From Phycisphaeraceae bacterium (GTDB lineage Bacteria > Planctomycetota > Phycisphaerae > Phycisphaerales > UBA1924), in the NCBI GenBank assembly GCA_009827205.1, contig WUAK01000207.1:1-5352 (forward strand): DNA of 5,352 nucleotides, read 5' to 3'. Positions within the stretch are counted from its first letter, which is position 1. Each line of letters begins with the position of its first letter. A program made the translations under genes and the position numbers. Of this stretch, positions 4,889-5,352 are shown one piece after another. Below the pieces are notes generated by a model. It did not search any database, had not been told where the DNA came from, and saw nothing but the letters and a program-made list of their open reading frames with translations.

Positions 4889-5352
4889 AAGTCGCGTCGT
4901 GCAAAGAGCCAGCCGGCGATCAGGAGCACGACGGCCTCAAACAGCAGCGATGTGCCCAAGATCCAAAGGAGCGACCGCTCGTTGTACGCCTCGGTTGTGA
5001 TGCGCTGCATATCAGCACTGGAAACATCGACTACACCTGTTTCATCATCGACTTCTGACCTGTCATCGTCGTCAGCGCCGATTCTGAGCGCGGATTCCAT
5101 ATCCTCTTCAGAGAATACAAACCGTCCAAGCAACCCGATCGTCTCTTGTGTCTTTGGTAAAACGGTTTTGAAGATGTACAGGCCCTGGCGCCACGGAGCG
5201 AGCTTCTCTGCAAACTCCGCGTTGTCTTCCTTCTGATCGCGAAGAATCGGCAAGAAAATGTTCGCTGTATCGAGCTCTTCCTGGGTGGGTTCGTAACCAT
5301 CGGGCAACTCATTCCCGTCGGCACGCTGTCTCGAGATATAAAGCGCCGCCGC
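4885..5352 (-). CDS. Probable ABC-2 type transporter permease, C-terminal part (5' end outside window)
   Basis: The frame is open to the right edge and gives 155 residues before TAA, so the gene begins beyond 5352; the TTG at 5305-5307 is internal. Visible parts are a charged extracytoplasmic or linker region, a segment GLYIFKTVLPKTQET (57-71), an acidic patch DDDDRSEVDDE (94-104), and one clear membrane helix (about 127-150) followed by the final ARRDF. A last helix ending in a short basic R-R-D-x tail, with an upstream L-P-(K/N) segment, is typical of ABC-2 type permeases that pair with a separate ATPase to export drugs, lipids or polysaccharides. The match is from memory of family style, without a diagnostic motif, and no ATPase gene is in view, so substrate and even family remain provisional. 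It converges on proC with overlapping stops. Confidence 0.5.
   Translation of the reverse strand, partial: AAALYISRQRADGNELPDGYEPTQEELDTANIFLPILRDQKEDNAEFAEKLAPWRQGLYIFKTVLPKTQETIGLLGRFVFSEEDMESALRIGADDDDRSEVDDETGVVDVSSADMQRITTEAYNERSLLWILGTSLLFEAVVLLIAGWLFARRDF

Noticed and set aside
4853..4900. Inverted GCACG/CGTGC pair near the proC-permease junction
   Set aside because: The arms are 5 bp with a loop near 40 bases, which is within chance expectation.

Overview
The window carries six protein-coding genes, two of them cut by its edges, on moderately GC-rich DNA with almost no spacer. Order and strand are: a cupin protein tail (+), a membrane-anchored helical-repeat protein (+), lspA (-), a dksA-like gene (-), accA (-), proC (+), and the C-terminus of a probable ABC-2 type transporter permease (-). 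No RNA genes, insertion sequences, integrases, CRISPR repeats or phage genes are visible. The region reads as an ordinary chromosomal housekeeping locus, not an accessory island.

The likely source is a planctomycete, possibly of the Phycisphaerae. This is an inference from the gene set as I know it: a DksA/TraR-type protein with a long lysine/alanine tail and a degenerate zinc finger, an LspA with an enlarged loop, and the base composition. No marker gene here proves it, and a protein search would settle it.

Left part (1-1204, +): the 3' end of a small cupin gene is followed after 16 bp by a gene for a 320-residue protein with two N-terminal membrane helices and a soluble domain of about four TPR-like helical repeats. 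The two are probably co-transcribed. The second gene ends exactly where lspA ends from the other strand (0 bp gap), and an imperfect inverted repeat spans that junction.

Middle part (1205-3942, -): accA (acetyl-CoA carboxylase carboxyltransferase alpha) is followed after 135 bp by the dksA-like gene, whose stop overlaps the lspA start as ATGA. dksA-lspA is therefore a translationally coupled pair, with a possible promoter of its own in the accA-dksA gap. The dksA-like product is the most unusual item. It joins about 90 residues of histone-H1-like KK repeats and a linker to a DksA/TraR domain that keeps only one of four zinc cysteines.

Right part (3943-5352): proC (pyrroline-5-carboxylate reductase, last step of proline synthesis) diverges from accA across a 121-bp gap and converges, with a 4-bp stop overlap, on the permease tail. 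I found no convincing new multi-gene system. The points worth following up are the tailed, zinc-less DksA-like protein, the anchored repeat protein, the tight convergent junctions and an apparent excess of GATC tetramers.
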